NCBI GenBank assembly: GCA_013397435.1
Contig: VZRG01000165.1
Location: forward strand, 1 to 64,000
DNA: 64,000 nucleotides
Reading direction: 5' to 3'
Source: Erythrocercus mccallii
Taxonomy: Eukaryota > Chordata > Aves > Passeriformes > Dicruridae
This document shows, piece after piece, positions 12,701-27,047 of the stretch. The notes beneath the pieces were generated by a model. That model saw nothing but the letters and a program-made list of their open reading frames with translations. It had not been told where the DNA came from and made no database searches. Numbering within the stretch: position 1 is the stretch's first letter; every line of letters begins with the position of its first letter. The position numbers and the translations under genes were made by a program.

Positions 12701-12736
12701 GCAGGTAAAGCAGAACTTGCAGGTAAAGCAGTACTT
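12701..12736. repeat. 18-bp tandem duplication
   Basis: Two head-to-tail copies of an 18-base unit starting 'gcaggtaaagcag' (12701-12718 and 12719-12736) differ at one base. The good match suggests a fairly recent duplication by slippage or repair. It multiplies the six-codon unit once in the frames that cross it. Confidence 0.9.
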
Positions 12737-15700
12737 CCTGAAGAATTTTACTTCTATTGCTATTTGCCTGCACTTTCTGTAAACATCTGCTCATTGAGGA
12801 GGTAGGGGAGGCTGCCAGTTTGTAAAAGCACTGTTGCAAAGTCCCATAAAGAATGGCAGATCAACCCTGCAATTTAAATACACAATACGTATATTTTCTT
12901 TTATAGACGTCCTTAGCTGTATAAACAAAAAGAGGATTTACATGGTGGATTTCTGAGAAAATTTCTCAAAACCAATTAATGTGGATGAATGTTTGACCTA
13001 AAGAAGATTATTTTCATTCCATCTTCATGCATATTTATAGTCCCCTCCGAAAGGTATTGTGATAGCAAAATGCAGACAGCTTTGACTCCAGCCGTCAGCC
13101 CACAAAATCAGAAATAATTATGTATTATGGTAAAATTGTGTATATTTGTATCACAGACTCTACCTGCAGAAGCTGTAGAAACAAAATACTAAAAAGAATC
13201 TACTTAACATAGACACTTAACTTTGCCTGAAACCATAGTATGAGTGGCTTAATCCTACAGCCACGGTGGCTTCATTTCTCAATAATGTCAGTGAAAGCAT
13301 GGAGATGTTTTCAAAGGATCTCAAAGGAAAGAACCTTATTTTTACCTAAATTTGGACATAATCTCCTGCTTTTTGAGAACTTGCAATACACTCACTGCTT
13401 TCCACTGAGGAAACAGTGCACCTAACTGCTCCAACAGACTGGGAAGAGCTACCTAACTTAAGGGGACTTCTTTCTCTGCACTTTACAAGGAAGTCAAGAT
13501 TAGGAGATTTCTGCCTCAGGATCTGAGTCACGTTCTGAGCAGTTTGCTCCTGTTTGGTTTTGAAGTCTCTGTGTCTGGAACTGACCAAAGAGTCAAATTT
13601 AGTTTAGGGAGGTAGAAAGTAGGAAAAGGATTGCTGTGGATATACTCAAGCCAATTGATCCCATCTGTTTGTTTGTAAGTCTAAATATGTACAGTAAGTT
13701 GTTCGTTAACAATTCTGCTTTATAATACAGAAAAGAATATGCTGCATATAAGAGAAAGATATACTAACTAAAAATATTTGCTATTGATTAAAAACATAGG
13801 AAAATAAGCATAGCTGAAAGCATATATATGCCATTAAATACATAGAAACATATACATATAGGTACACATATTTATATAAAAGAATGGATGAAGGCTTATC
13901 ATTCTTAAATTCCGAATTAACATTGCCTTTAGTTATTTTGCCTGTATTCTGTCTAGTTGGGATTTTTTAAGAGAGCTTTCCAACTCTTTTCAACTTATTT
14001 TCCATGAAACATACAGTACTAATTTGAATCCCAATGGTGTTATTTTCATTATAATATGTCTACATACCTCTGAAATGGCTCTCCAGCAGTACTGAGCAAT
14101 GGCAGAGGCAATGTTATAAACTGTGTATATTATTTTTCATCTTTGTCAGATGTGTGGGTCTCATTCTTCAAGCATTCTCCTGACCTATTACCTTGAAGAA
14201 AAAAAAGGTGAAGAAAGAGCAGCGAGTTGGTAAACTTTGGTAGGATATATCAGCAGAAAAGATTTTCCTCCTTTATTCAGTAACCTGACATTTGGTATCT
14301 GCCAGGGTATAAGAGCCCTAGGTTCAACTCACTCTTCTGTGTGGCAATATTTGACTGTCAGTCTCCCATTGCCCCAGGGTCTGTCTTAATGCTGCAGTCG
14401 TGCCAGGTTCTTAATTTCTCTTTAGCTGCTTTTTTCTTTTGTATAACTATTAAATATTAATGGGAGAAGGAGCTGGTGTCCAGATTTCTCACATTCTGGA
14501 TGCATGCCCTAATCAATAGGTTACCACAAAAAAGGACAGAGTCTTTCTCTACAAATGTATCTTTTCATGTCCTTGTTTTTCTCCTAAGCTCCTAAAATCA
14601 AGGTATTTTATTGTATTCAGCATAAAATTGAGTTCTTACACTTTTCTTTAATGGAAAACTTAAATTAAACTTCAAGCATAATGTGATTTAAACTTTTATT
14701 CTTGCCACCACAAAGAACCTCACCTTCTCCCACACCTCAAATCAGGGTCAACTCAAGACTAGAGAGTAGACACAAACAGAATGGGCGATGAGGGGCAGCA
14801 GCATAAATGAAGCAGCCATGACCAGAGCTCTTGCCCAGACTTGTGTCTGCATGTGTGATATTTCCTAATTAAAAAGTACACTTTCTATCATCTGTGCCAC
14901 TCACAGTAAGAGAAATGTTACACTGCCATTGGCTAATGGGAACTGACAGGAGAAGGGGTACTGTCACTGTCACAAGAGCAAGGCATGCTTTCAGGAGTTC
15001 TACAGCCTCAACTGAATACTCTTCTCAAGTAAACTCTGCTCCCATGCTGGAATATATCCGTTTGTCAACATGGCTGTTCCACTTTAATAAAAAAACATTT
15101 TACTCTTTAAGCCAGAATCAAGCACAAACAGTATCTGCCAAAAACAGATAGAAAGAGTCCTTGACAAAAAGTAAAAGAGGCAGAACTGCCACCAAACTAA
15201 CTTAGCCATTATCATGTTGGATTTTCTATATGCATGTATAACTGTTAGATTACTAATTCTCTCTGGGTAACTTCTTTATTTGCTGTTCCACGCCTTTATG
15301 TTTTTATATATTCAGCTAAAGAATTTTTCCATGAGGTATGCCCTTGAGAGACTGAGTGGCTTCTTCCTCATCCACTCTTTCCTCAGTAGTTACACAGTCC
15401 AATCCAGTAGTAGAAGTCCTGTATCTCAGCAATACTGAAATTGGCAAGAAAGGTTTTTGGAGCCTTTTTCTGCCCTAGCCCAGGTTTTGAAGGCTTACAA
15501 TGTATTCACTCCTGTCTGAAGATATTTTGGCAATAATTCCAAATCACATAAAGTTTAATTTGCAATTTAAGTTGATGCAATACATGAGCAACAGCCAGAC
15601 TGAAGAGTTAACATAATTTTTGCTCAATACAATTTTTTAGGGACACGTATGTGGACTGTTTCCTCAGAAAGGTGTTTCAGTGGGAAGACAGAAAATGTAG

Positions 15701-16428
15701 TAGATCTGTATGAGTCCTTAGAGTTTTTCTCATGCAAGAAAACAGAAAGAATCTCAGTTTTATTGTGCATCAACACAAACCCCTTCTTTTTACTTCCACT
15801 TAGCAGCCATTTTGTAACTAGAATAATGTAAAATCCTAATAAAGACAAAAAAGAGAACTTGCCATTTTCACATACTAGCAGATAAAACCTTTTTGGAATA
15901 TGGCTGATTTATCTCAGTGTACTCAAAGAACAGAAAAGCTAAGATCTTATCCCAAACAAATCATATCTCTTATGAATAAAAATATATATTCTACTAGTGT
16001 TGAAAAGAATTTAACTTTTGTTGACCAGTCATGGATTTGCATTGCTTCACACAGAAGAAAATAGCACAAAGAATTTGTTTCTCCACTTGGAACATTTTCT
16101 ATCCTAGTCACAGAAGAGAGCTAGTACTACTCAGAAAGCAAGATTGTATTAAGAGCAATTAATGGAAATGCTTACTCTATGTTTTTGAAAATGTACTAAT
16201 ATCCATCCTGGATATAAACCCTGGTTTCTGCTATATATGCTCAACTGATACATTTTTGTAGCTCAGATGACATGTACATGCTTTGCAGCATTCAACTTAA
16301 AATATTCTCACCCTAATGGTGGAAAGAAGGCCTTAATTTATAAAAGGAGCTCCAGGGAGTACTTGATTGTTCAGCTAAAGAAGCAAATTCAACTAACAAC
16401 TGCTGTAGAAGGAACCTCAAAATACTGA

Positions 16429-16452
16429 ATTTATTATAAAATTTATTATAAA
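16429..16452. repeat. 12-bp tandem duplication
   Basis: Two perfect adjacent copies of 'atttattataaa'. AT-rich short duplications of this size are common products of replication slippage. Confidence 0.85.
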
Positions 16453-19235
16453 ATGGAACCACCTATGAAATGGTATTTACCTATGTGAAGAAAAATTCTG
16501 GCAACTTACAAAGAAATATTGAAATATTCGTGAGTTAGAATGGTTTATTTTAAAATGGCTCTTCAAAAGGTTTGATACTGCATCAGAATATTTTATTCTG
16601 CAATTATTGTAACATGAAATATTTCTTTCTCATATACACACACACAAATCAGCCATCACACTAAACCACTGAATTATTGCCTACTTGCTAAGACCTAATA
16701 CTTCTCCGTTCCTAGCCACCCCAGTGGGTAAATATAATTTTTCCTCTGTTCTTTATAAGCATTGGCAATATTGGAAAGTTATTTTCAAATGGAGCATTTT
16801 CAAGAACAACTTGTCATAGCTTCCTGGCTTGGGAGCTCACCTTTTATAAGGGAGCTCATCATTTTATAAGACAATTTGGACAGAGCTTTGCTTCCTCCTT
16901 TTAATAAGTCCACATTAACCAGGTAAAAGCTCTAATAAACAGCAGCTGCTTGTTCATGCTGCCATCACACCTTCACTTACTGCACAAGGAGAGACCTAAG
17001 GAATCCAGCTTAAAAAATTGCTTCTGCAGTTCATGGTAACTAAAGAGATCTGCTCATGTGCCAATGTGAAGTATCTAAAAAGCAAAAAAAGACCCAACCC
17101 ATAAAAATCCTCCCCCACTGTATACAGTTAGTAATAATAATAATATGAAATTAGGAAATAATAATGTGCAGGACATCTGAAATAAGTTGGTAAAACTTGC
17201 TTCAACAAACTACCACCACCTGGTCTACATCATGAATTTGCTATGTTGGGATCCACTTTATCTATTAAAAACTGAAAACTTATAAAGTAATACTAATGTA
17301 CTCCAACTCAGATTAATATTTTTAAACATTAAAAAGAGTTCAAAAATACTAAGACGCAAATAATAGTTCAGAAGATGAGAATATGCTTGATTTTCCACAG
17401 AAGTGGGTCCCTTTTGGAATGGGTAAAAACCTTATAGGCAAGATTGACTTTGCAATACTTAACAGTGTGCATACTCCAAGAAAAGAAAGAATTTTAAAGA
17501 ATTTTTATGATTTATTAGTTACTTTGTGAATACTATAATGAAAATGTATCCAGTGAGATCTTTTGAATCTTATCAATCTCTGTTACAAATTATTAGGTTT
17601 TTTTTAGAATAACATATATGCCTCACATAATCTATAATTAAATGAATTCCATTAGTTAAATGAAATTCATACATAAATTGAATTTGAAAAATTATGAGTC
17701 AATTATAATGAAACAGTTACTAATACCCATTGTATTAAGTGGTTACAATTACCAGATTCAGGTAACTCAAAAGTGGATCTTTTGAGATATGAGCAGTAAC
17801 ACAATATTATCTTCTCTTATAATTAACATAGATAGAAGTAGTCTACTAAACTCAGGCAGCACAGACTCAACTTTGTTTGCCCAGTAATTTCATTTGCTTA
17901 TGTCTTTCTGCTCTTTGAATGATCTGCTTACAGAGTTACTAGCAATTAAAGACACATTTAGGGCACCTGTGGGCTCTCAGGGTGTTTTCCCCCAGGAAAC
18001 AGCACAGGTGGGTGACAAGAGAAAGAGACAAAAGTAGTCAATGTGAAAAAAATAAGCGTTTTTTCAGCCTCCCATTTCTAAGAGTACTGGGTTTGGAACA
18101 TTTTCTCCCAGAAAAAAAATGGTACAGTGAAAAATGAAGCCTAGAGGTATTACTTTTTGGCAAATTGCACCAGTTCAATATCACAGGTGCTTTTTAACTG
18201 GCCAATATACTCCACATGCTGGTTGATGGTATTTTGAGATCCAAAAGAATCCTTTGAGGCACTGCTTGTTTCCCAGACCTCTGGCTCTCAACCTAAAGTG
18301 TGAGGTATAATTTTTGTTGTGATTTCTCAGAAAAATTCAATTGCAAAAGAAGGTCTTGCAACCAGAAATAGAAGGGTGCTGCTGGAGCTTCAGGAATAGC
18401 TGAAATCCTGAGGCAGTGATTTCAGAAATTGCTTCCTTACACTGTATGGTGTGTCTCACACTGTCACTGTCACTATCTCACAGTGCTCCTTTGCATTAAC
18501 TGTATACTCTATATTCAGGAAAAATTCCCTAGAAGTTTTCCTCACATATATTTTTGTCTGCTTTTCCCACAGTTCTTAGATTCACCTATATAACCACAGT
18601 CCACTTGAGAGTCAAGATTAAAAGTTATGTGCAGGGTTTCCCTGGTGAAAAGTTGTCCTTTTCCCAACATCTCTGAATCCACAATGCGAAAGAGATGGAA
18701 GGGTCCTTCCTTGCATTCAGGAGCTTATACAGACCCTCACCAGAGGCCCTGGCTCGAAAGCATCAATAGTGCATTCAGATAGGAAGGGGAGAACTTTGTT
18801 CACTAATTTTGATCATTGGTCATAGTCTTTTCTTCCCTCAGAAGAGCTTTTGATTGCTGTGGAAACTCCCACAGCAGCTTTCAACACCTCGTTGTGATCC
18901 ACTGACTGCAGTGGGTAGGTTTGCAAGGAAAAGAAAATTCACTAGTTATTTATTTCCAAACTTAAAGGGGAGTTTTTCTTTTGTATTTTACCTTCTGCAA
19001 GGTGAGGGCTCTTGTAGTAGTGAGATGTGCAGGCTTGTGTTTGAATTGAAAAGCCTTGCAAGGATGGAGGGGTAACCTGCACATCTGTCTCTTCCTTCTG
19101 TTGCTGCTGCAGCCAGGCATGCACTGATTTATTCAAATTACAGCAGGCGATCAGCAGTGAGCCACTAAAGGAGTAATTTATGTCTCCCTTCATTCCCCTG
19201 ATGTTTGTAGCAGGAGAAAGTGTTGAGACAATGCA

Positions 19236-19290
19236 ATGAAAAAGAAGAAAAGAAGGAAAGCAGGGGAGAAGCAGAAAAGCAAATGAAAAG
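19236..19290. repeat. Purine-rich tract
   Basis: A run almost entirely of A and G ('gaaaaagaagaaaagaagg...'). It makes Lys/Glu-rich text in the plus-strand frame 19220-19549 and is the simplest explanation of that 109-codon frame. Low-complexity sequence, with no function implied. Confidence 0.75.
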
Positions 19291-21049
19291 TGAAATCCTG
19301 ACTGAGGAACAGACTGACTCCTCTAGTATGTGTACCAAAACTTCTGATATATTTGCTGGGCTTCTGAGAGGAACAGAATGGTATGTTGTTCCTAATGCAA
19401 ACATCATTCTGAGGCTGTTCATTTTCATATTTAGTCATATCACAGCAAAGCTAAGGCGGTGTCAATCACACTCGGTGCATCTGACTGGGAGAGCGCTCCC
19501 TTCACAGATGCATCTGGCAGAATACACTCCGTATTTATTATATTTTTAGTAAGGCATGCTATCTTGTTCATGTGTGAGAAACTGTAATGCATCTTTCACA
19601 TTTAAAGTGCCCTCTGAAGCTTTCTGCCTCACAACCTCCTGCCTACTTTCACTGTTACCACTAAATTTTTTATATTGTCTCGAACATCTCTGAAAGAATT
19701 GCAAATTCCAGATAGAACATGATTAATTTAGCACTATCGTCTCCTACAATATAGTGTACAGCCGTCCATCCTGCTTCTGTGCGGCTGTGTCTTATCTCAG
19801 CTCTTAGTGAGAAACTAAATTAAGGCAAAGGCTGGAGTCACTCATGTGTACTACTTTTAAAATTAATTTTTGCTGACAGCACCACAGAGTCAAAAGCATG
19901 TAGTTGCATTATGAAAGCCAAAAGAGAGATTAAAATATATGTGCATTTTTGTTATTCCAGGAAAGAGAGTCTTTTGCTCCTTCTACATTAGTCATTTTCC
20001 CAAAGGACTCTACATCCTTCCTTGTTTGGGGAGTAAAAGTCAAAACACCACTCTCCTTTCCATTTGCTAAAGATTTTTACTTTTTATTGTGCTTATCTCC
20101 TTATACTTGATATCTTCGTTGTAAGATGCAAGTGAAGTTTTATGATGGGCAATTCAGGTGAGGGGGAGATGAAGGACAATTTGAAGATAACAACATTGTT
20201 TGCAATGTGTCTCATTTTCAACAAATGATTTAATTTGAGAGGAATCCTCATTGGTCTCTAAAAGCTTAAAATGGTTCAGTTCCCTGCACTTGAAATAATC
20301 TTCTCCCTAAAATTGACTTTTATTTTAACTTCAAAGTTGTAAAATGTTCTGAAATGAAACATTGACTTTCTAACTGAACTTTACATTTTTCTCAACTTTT
20401 TGACTGTCTGGGAATACAATATTTCTCTCTTATCTTGTCCTGAAACAAGTCCAGCATTGTAGTTTTTAAATCTATGTCAAACACCAGATCTGTATTTATC
20501 TGGATTTATTTCCTTTTTCTCTCCCTAGTATTACCAGAAGCCACTTTTCACCTCTTTGATGCAGAAATGAAACTGAAAGAAAAGCAATGGGGAAGCTAAT
20601 ATATTTTCTATGCTGCAGCTGCTTCCCCGAACCTACATCATCAGCTGATGTGAAGTGTAGCACAGGCAGACTCTGCCATTCTTTGTTTACTGCTCTCTGA
20701 AGCAGGGTGAACTGTATGTTCACTATTTTCCAGATTACCAGTGAGGTTTAGTTGATGCTTCTTAGATCAAAGATGGAGAGAATGGAGACAAGCTCCACAG
20801 CAGCCTTGCTCATCCCTTTCAACATTGCTTTTCAACTCAACTAACTTCAGCCAACAGTGTGGCTTTTCTCACAGTGACCACAATTACAAGAAGCCTTTAC
20901 AACACCTCTGAAGAGTCTCTCTTCTAGGATGGTACAGCAGAAACAGCCCCTTTGAAAACATGTTTGAAAGCAGAGAGTGATGTGCCATCAAGCTGAGCTC
21001 CTCACAATGCACGCATCAAAGGGAGCAGTTAGAGCAGCAAGAACACAGC

Positions 21050-21073
21050 GAAGACTTAACAGAAGACTTAACA
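21050..21073. repeat. 12-bp tandem duplication
   Basis: Two perfect adjacent copies of 'gaagacttaaca'. No coding frame of interest crosses it. Confidence 0.85.
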
Positions 21074-21519
21074 AGACTGCATGGACTCGCCATGCTACAA
21101 TTCCACTGGTCAAGGGATATTAAAAATTGTACCCTGGTATACGAGACCCTGTGCATGACTCTATTGCAGAAAAAACTTTCAGGAATGAGTAGGGAATCAG
21201 AAATATTTTGATGAATAAGAGCAATATTCTACACAAGATCTAGAAAACTACATATAAACTAGGATTTATAATAGATCACAAACTAAATGTAATTGAAAAT
21301 ATCTTTCAGAGAAACAAAGTTCACAGTGTGATATATCAATAGAGACAGCTTTCAAGAGACATCAGTACATCCTTCTGGTCTTGACAGCCTTGATAAGTCC
21401 TCTACTGTAATATTTTTCTATTTCCAGGTACAGTATTGCAAGGCATATGTGTGGGATAAGGCAAGAAGTGCAGTGAGTTTCAAGAATTAGAAGAAATTTA
21501 GAGAGCTTTTGAACTTCTA

Positions 21520-21750
21520 TAATTTGGATTGTTCAATCTAAAGAACAGCAATTCAAGTGGGGACATGGTAGGAATTTCCAAGAACTTGAATTTTATTCTC
21601 ATATAATTTTTTCCAGGAAGAAAAAAGAGACTTGTTTTCACATTCACGTGACCAGGAAAAGAAGGAATGCACTGCATTCATAACAGAAGAAGCTTTTAAT
21701 GGTAAGGGATTTTGAAGCACTGGGATGAGGGAGTCTCAGTCTGTGTGAAT
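21520..21750 (+). mobile_element. Decayed CR1 LINE fragment
   Basis: An old CR1 ORF2 tail, recognisable from ordered but degraded CR1 phrases on the plus strand. They are 'ggattgttcaatctaaagaa' near 21527, 'aagaacttgaa' near 21580, 'gacttgttttcac' near 21630, 'gtgaccaggaaaagaaggaa' near 21648, and 'gaagcactgggatgag' near 21713. The spacing matches the CR1 order seen in the better copies at 27048 and 39838. No frame remains open and the octamer tail is lost. It has drifted much further than the other copies, suggesting an older insertion. Both ends are approximate. Confidence 0.6.
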
Positions 21751-24700
21751 CTGTTGTGAATTATTTCCCATTGCAGAGCACATTAGAGCAAAAGTGGTCA
21801 GGAGTGAACAGAGCTGATCCTGTACTGCAACAATGCAGTGGACAAGACAAAGTCTCCAGGACATTTTCATATTGACTTTTTATTATATTAGTCCCTGAGA
21901 CTGTGAATATTATGGTTTAATATTACATTGAGCCACTTCCAGTGGGTACATGAACAGGTCAAAAGTGACTGGGAAAAGTCTGCTGATGGAAAGCTTATAG
22001 TGGTATTTTGGATGAGATTCTTTTGCACATTTTTCTAAAATGCGTATCACATTATGTCCTGGCCTCTAATGGATAAAACCATTATCCTTGGATAAGAGAC
22101 AGATAAAAAAAGCTTCCCCAATAAAGGAATTTTCTCCATGTATTAGAACAGTAAGACATTAAGTAACACATGCAGAGAAGCACAGAACACTGGCAAAGGC
22201 CTAGATTTTTTTTTTTAACAAAACCCAGAAAGCCTTGAGCAAAGCATGCAGGTAGCTTGAAGCAACCAAGACACTAAAAGCCCTGTGTGACAAAGTGCTC
22301 TCCTGGCAGATGCTTATCCCTGCACAGACACTTGGCTTCTGCTGAAGTCCATGAAAGGATGTCTTCCAGACCTAGACATAAAGGAAGAAAACAACTCAAT
22401 CAAGAATTATTAAGGCTGAATCTTTGCATTGAGTAGGTATGGGCAAGAGGTTCTCAACTCATGTTGATCTCTGTGGCATCTGGAATATATTGGGAATATA
22501 CAGGAATCAAAACAAGACAGAAGAGTATTTTGAAAAAAACCCTAAAATTTTTACTAATTAATCTTTGAGAATTCCCTAAAGGATGATTCTTTTTTGACTT
22601 CCAATATCTCAGTGGAAGACTTAAAACACTGAAATGTAGAGAACATCAGAGAACTAATTCCATTAAAAGTATGATCGGGAACTGTAGCACTTTTTTGTGG
22701 ACTTTTTTCTTCTATTAAAAATTATCCACAAAAATATGTTGGATTATTTTTCAATAATTGGACAATTTTGCCATGATACGTACATGATTTAGGAGTCAAA
22801 CTCTCATCTTCAAATGCAGTGAAGCGATAATTTAAAAAAATAATCTCATCTTCTTATTAGCTCATCAGGCCATACTTTATATCTACTTGATTACGACTCA
22901 GAGGGGTGATCAAGTGTTTTGCTTATGGGAAGGGATTTGGTATTGTAGTTAGGATTTAGGAGATCTGTTTCAGTTCTTAATTTTACCTCCAAATTGACAG
23001 TAAGACAAGAAGTACATAATGAAACTTAAGGGCTCACAGCTAACTTTTACGTGCCTGAGGGGTTCATTTTTCATGAGGAAACAGACTCACATAATTACTT
23101 GGAATAACTGTGTTGCTGCAGGGAGTATAGTTTCAACATTTGATGTACAAATATTGGGAAAAAGAAAAGGGATTTAAAAACTAAAATCATAGCAAAATTA
23201 ATGAAATAAGTGTGAATGACAGGGTTTTAGTACACCAAATAAGTGGAGAGGGGGGAAAAAAAGGAGATAACAAACCTTTTGTTTTTCTTCAGGCTAAAAA
23301 ATAAAACTAAGACATTTCCTTTCAGGTAGACTTGAAAAGACTTTTCACTGAAAAGATTCAAATTAAGAAACCAAAATATTTCATCCTAAAAACACTGAAA
23401 CGAAAACTTCTCACTCAACAATTTATTTACTGACTGTCTCATTATTCTGTTTATTTGCATCACAGCTATTTGTCAAATTCACAAGGTGTTATACAATCTG
23501 TTGAACTACATCTTTTGTTGGTTTTTTACAAAGCCACAAATTAAGGTAACTTATTCCTAAATTTCTGGCCATATATTTGTTAGCTCTAATGTCAACAGCT
23601 TTCATTACCTCCCAAAAAACCCCTTTATCCATCAATTTACTTGGAAAAAATAGCTTAAAATATAGCTTGCCTGGAAGTCAATGAGACTGAAAGAGTGCAT
23701 GTCACTTCATTATTTTAGTAAATTGCCCTCCAAACTCCTACCCATACATGTGTATACAGATTTCTCTGTACTGAATTTATTATAAATGAATTAATATTAA
23801 AACAGCATTATGGAAAAAAGAAATTAGAAGGAAATTCTGAGACTTACCTATCATATATACGAGCTTTAAAAGGAATTAAATACGGAAATGAGAAGAAACT
23901 GCTACCAAAAGTACCTCAATATTAACTTTTAGGGTTCTAGATAATTTTTAATTAGCTTTCTACAGCCCCCTGCCCATGTTCCCATTATCCTGTCTGGGCA
24001 ATCAACTAAACAAGAGAAATAGCAGCAGTTTACCCACCAAGTTTTTGATTTCACAGACTCTAAAGAAAATATTATAAATGACAAATTGTCTAGAGTGAAT
24101 TAAGAGTAGTATTTGCACTTTTTTCTGCTTGGCTGAGCTCATACTGTTTCTCTGGGAATAAGCTATCAGTTTTTAACATTTCCTTTGCCTTATTCCCCTA
24201 GCACAGCATCACTCGCCTTTTACATTTTCTGCTGTTTTATCTCTGTGAGAAAGAGGTGTAAGTTAATTTTGCTCTTGGGATAGAGATGTGTAAGAGGCAA
24301 AATTTCCAAACTTCCGATTACTGGCTGGAGGCAACCAAAGGATCGTCTTTGTCCCAAGATTAAAGAACTGTTTCATGCTGAGTGAAGATTCAGGCACTTG
24401 GAGTTTGCACCCAAAGCCTATCATTTAAATTACTGGCACCAAATAGGTTGCTTGAAAGAGAAAGGCCTTCACTGCTTCCCCACCCTTCTCTTAAATCTGT
24501 AAAGAAATTCCTCAGTGTCTGCAGAAGAGTGTTGTGCCACTGGTTTCACTGTTCTGATCTTTTCCTGCAAAGGGCAATTGGAACACCCAATCCTGTAAAT
24601 GTGTGAAAGCTGCTTGGTACCTCTGAAATTTACAGAATCGTTCTACTTCTGTCTTCCTTTCCGCTAATAATGGTGGGTTTGGGATGACATAGGCATGGAG

Positions 24701-27047
24701 GAAAATACAGCACACATGGTTTAGATCAGGAGTATTCCCACTACAGGGTGTGAGGGGAGATGTATTATTCTTAGATAAGTGTGATAATCTCCACAGAGCA
24801 GAGGATATCTTGGGAAGAATATGATGCCTTTTTGCTTCTCTGCTTATAGAATCATACACTTTCCTAAGGTACTTTCCCTTGTGGGAGATTCACAAGTGTA
24901 GCAAGGCGTGAGATGTTTCCCAAGCACAAGAATGAGTTATTTCCCAAGTTCTTTCTTTCAGCACATCTTTTGTTTGAAGTGGGGGATGGAAGGGTCCACA
25001 GTCTTTGTCCTCTTCCTCCATTTTCACACCAGCAAAAGCATCCAGCATTTTTAGGCCCAGGATAGGCAGCAGAGATATTCAGGCAAAGCCACTTCAGGTC
25101 TCAGTGTGTTTCCAGCAGAGCCAAATGTCAGAGAAGGACTTTTATGTTGAATTTCAGTCACAGGGACTGCAACTCTCACGCAAGGCACTGTCACATGGCC
25201 TGAGCAACAGGAAGATAGTACACAGAGATGATTTTGCTCAGCTCATATTTTAAAAATGAACCTGTATGTAATAGCTTTCAACTTACTGCTGAAGGAGATG
25301 CAGAGTCCTTCACTGGATAGGCTGAAGAAGCTAAACCCATAAACATGAAGCTCTGTGCCAGAGAGGGTGCCCTCTCTCAACACAGGTCCATTATCACCAC
25401 AGCAGGCTCTGAAAGGCCTGTTCAACTCCAAGCAGCAAAATGTGAAGTATTTTAAGGACTTCTTCACTCTGTCCTGTGCTGCAGGAGCAGCCTGTGCCTT
25501 TTCACCCTCTAGCAGAGTTTGTGGGTCACAATGTCAGCATTTTGGCTAAGGGTCCTTGTGAGAAGCATGTGATAGAACAGCAACCCTCTCATACTCAGGT
25601 GAGCTCCCCTTGTCACTCACCGGCTTCTCAACATTTTATGCCTCAGAAGTCTTCAACTCTGTAACAGGACCTGTTGTGATGACAATATCTAACAAATCCC
25701 CCGCAAAATCTCACAAAAACAATTAGTGCTATGAAAAATTTACTGTTCAGCTTAATGACAAAGCAACAGAGGCGTGAGACAGAAAGCTGCACGTAAGAAC
25801 GATGACAAAAGCACAGCTCCGACAGTAAGAAACACACATTTCTCTGCAGGCAACCTCAAAAGAAATTCCAGAAGCCTGAGACTGTGTAAGTGAAAATGCT
25901 AATGGAATTTTTCCAATGGCTTTCAATGGGATGTGCAAGGAAAGTACAGAAATACATATGTGGTATTTAGGTCAGTGGGCAGTATAGGATGAACATTCAG
26001 TGGTGCTGCCTGTGAGGTTGTAATAATGGCCAATAAAGCCCCACCACATTAAAACTTACAGTTTTCATATGAACATATCCTTAAAAATTTTAGGAAAGAA
26101 ATCAAGAAAAATAAGTATATCCCTGTCACTGAAAACTGACACTACAAGGCACTTTCTATAAGACTTAATATTTACTGAAACACCATATTTAATTTTACAT
26201 GGTTATGTGTCTTTTTAAGAGAAAAAGAAACCTGACTCACTCTGATGCAGAGAAAACCATTTCAGTAACTGGAAACACTGAGTTGTACATTCAATACAGA
26301 TACTACCAGATGTAAAAGTGCTTGGTGCACATAGTGGGAGTTTACTGCAGCTAAAGCTAATATGTACTGTTTAATTTGCTTAATAAAAGTTTGTTCAATT
26401 GAGGATGCTGTGTAGTGACTAATGTGATAATACAAAGGAATTTGATTATCTGTTTAAAATGGTCTGTAGGAAGATGATTGATTTATACAGCAAAAATGCA
26501 GAGTTATCTGTGAGCAACCAACTTTTCACACATGTTCTCCTCTGACAAGGTCTGGCAAACCAGAGTAGTCCTTGTAAAGCTTCTTGAAGGCTGTGCCGCA
26601 AAAGGAAGCCTGTTAACATCATCTAATCCTGCCTTGTCCATAGAGTCTACAGATTAACAGCTAATGATTTCAGTAAAACTGAAACTGTGCATCCCCAAAA
26701 TAATTTGGCCTCTTTGAAATGGAGTTTGTTCAGAAATGTGTTTCTTCCCCAAACTTTGAAAGCATGATAAGATTTTTGTGTTACAAATGCAATCACAAAA
26801 GGAAATCATTAATAAAGTGTTGTTCAGAAGACATGTTCTTTCAGCCTGAGAAGTTCAAATAATCTTGTTTGAGCTGGCTATAGGTTCCCAGAAGGGAGAA
26901 GTGTAAAGCTTTAACTGTACAGGGATTTGATAAGACATTTTACAATCCATCTCTCCATAGGAGGAAGTATAATACTGCCTGTTAGACTGAGGGGACAGAT
27001 TCTCCTCATTATTACAGGAAAGAAGTGGTCACCTTAGCTGTACCTAG
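21751..27047. other. Unannotated AT-rich region
   Basis: About 5.3 kb with no recognisable gene. The longest frame is 115 codons on the minus strand (24512-24859), without any known domain. An isolated 'atagaatcatac' near 24847 resembles a CR1 tail, but no CR1 body follows. I see nothing else to support. Confidence 0.6.

Larger units (their letters stand above)
5867..14200. other. Large unannotated AT-rich region, part 1
   Basis: Over 8 kb with no recognisable gene or interspersed repeat. The longest open frames are 122 codons at 7980-8348 (minus) and 161 codons at 8798-9283 (minus); neither shows a known domain. Small features are a (CAT)6 run at 11004-11021, an 18-bp tandem pair at 12701-12736, and AT-rich degenerate 'atata' text near 13760-13880. 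Sequence at about 12140-12330 contains a CAATTAG-type homeodomain core and looks compositionally like conserved noncoding DNA, but this cannot be judged without an alignment. Confidence 0.55.
14201..21519. other. Large unannotated AT-rich region, part 2
   Basis: More than 7 kb without a recognisable gene. Frames are all under 110 codons. It holds a 12-bp tandem pair at 16429-16452, another at 21050-21073, a purine-rich stretch at 19236-19290, and short AAT runs near 17130-17165. The part from about 19440 to 19960 has more CpG than its neighbours ('ggcggtgtc', 'gagagcgctccc', 'gtgcggctg') and could be a conserved noncoding element, which I cannot test here. Confidence 0.55.

Noticed and set aside
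24840..24870. 'atagaatcatac' resembling an inverted CR1 tail
   Set aside because: The sequence to its right does not follow CR1 order, so one octamer-like word is not enough.
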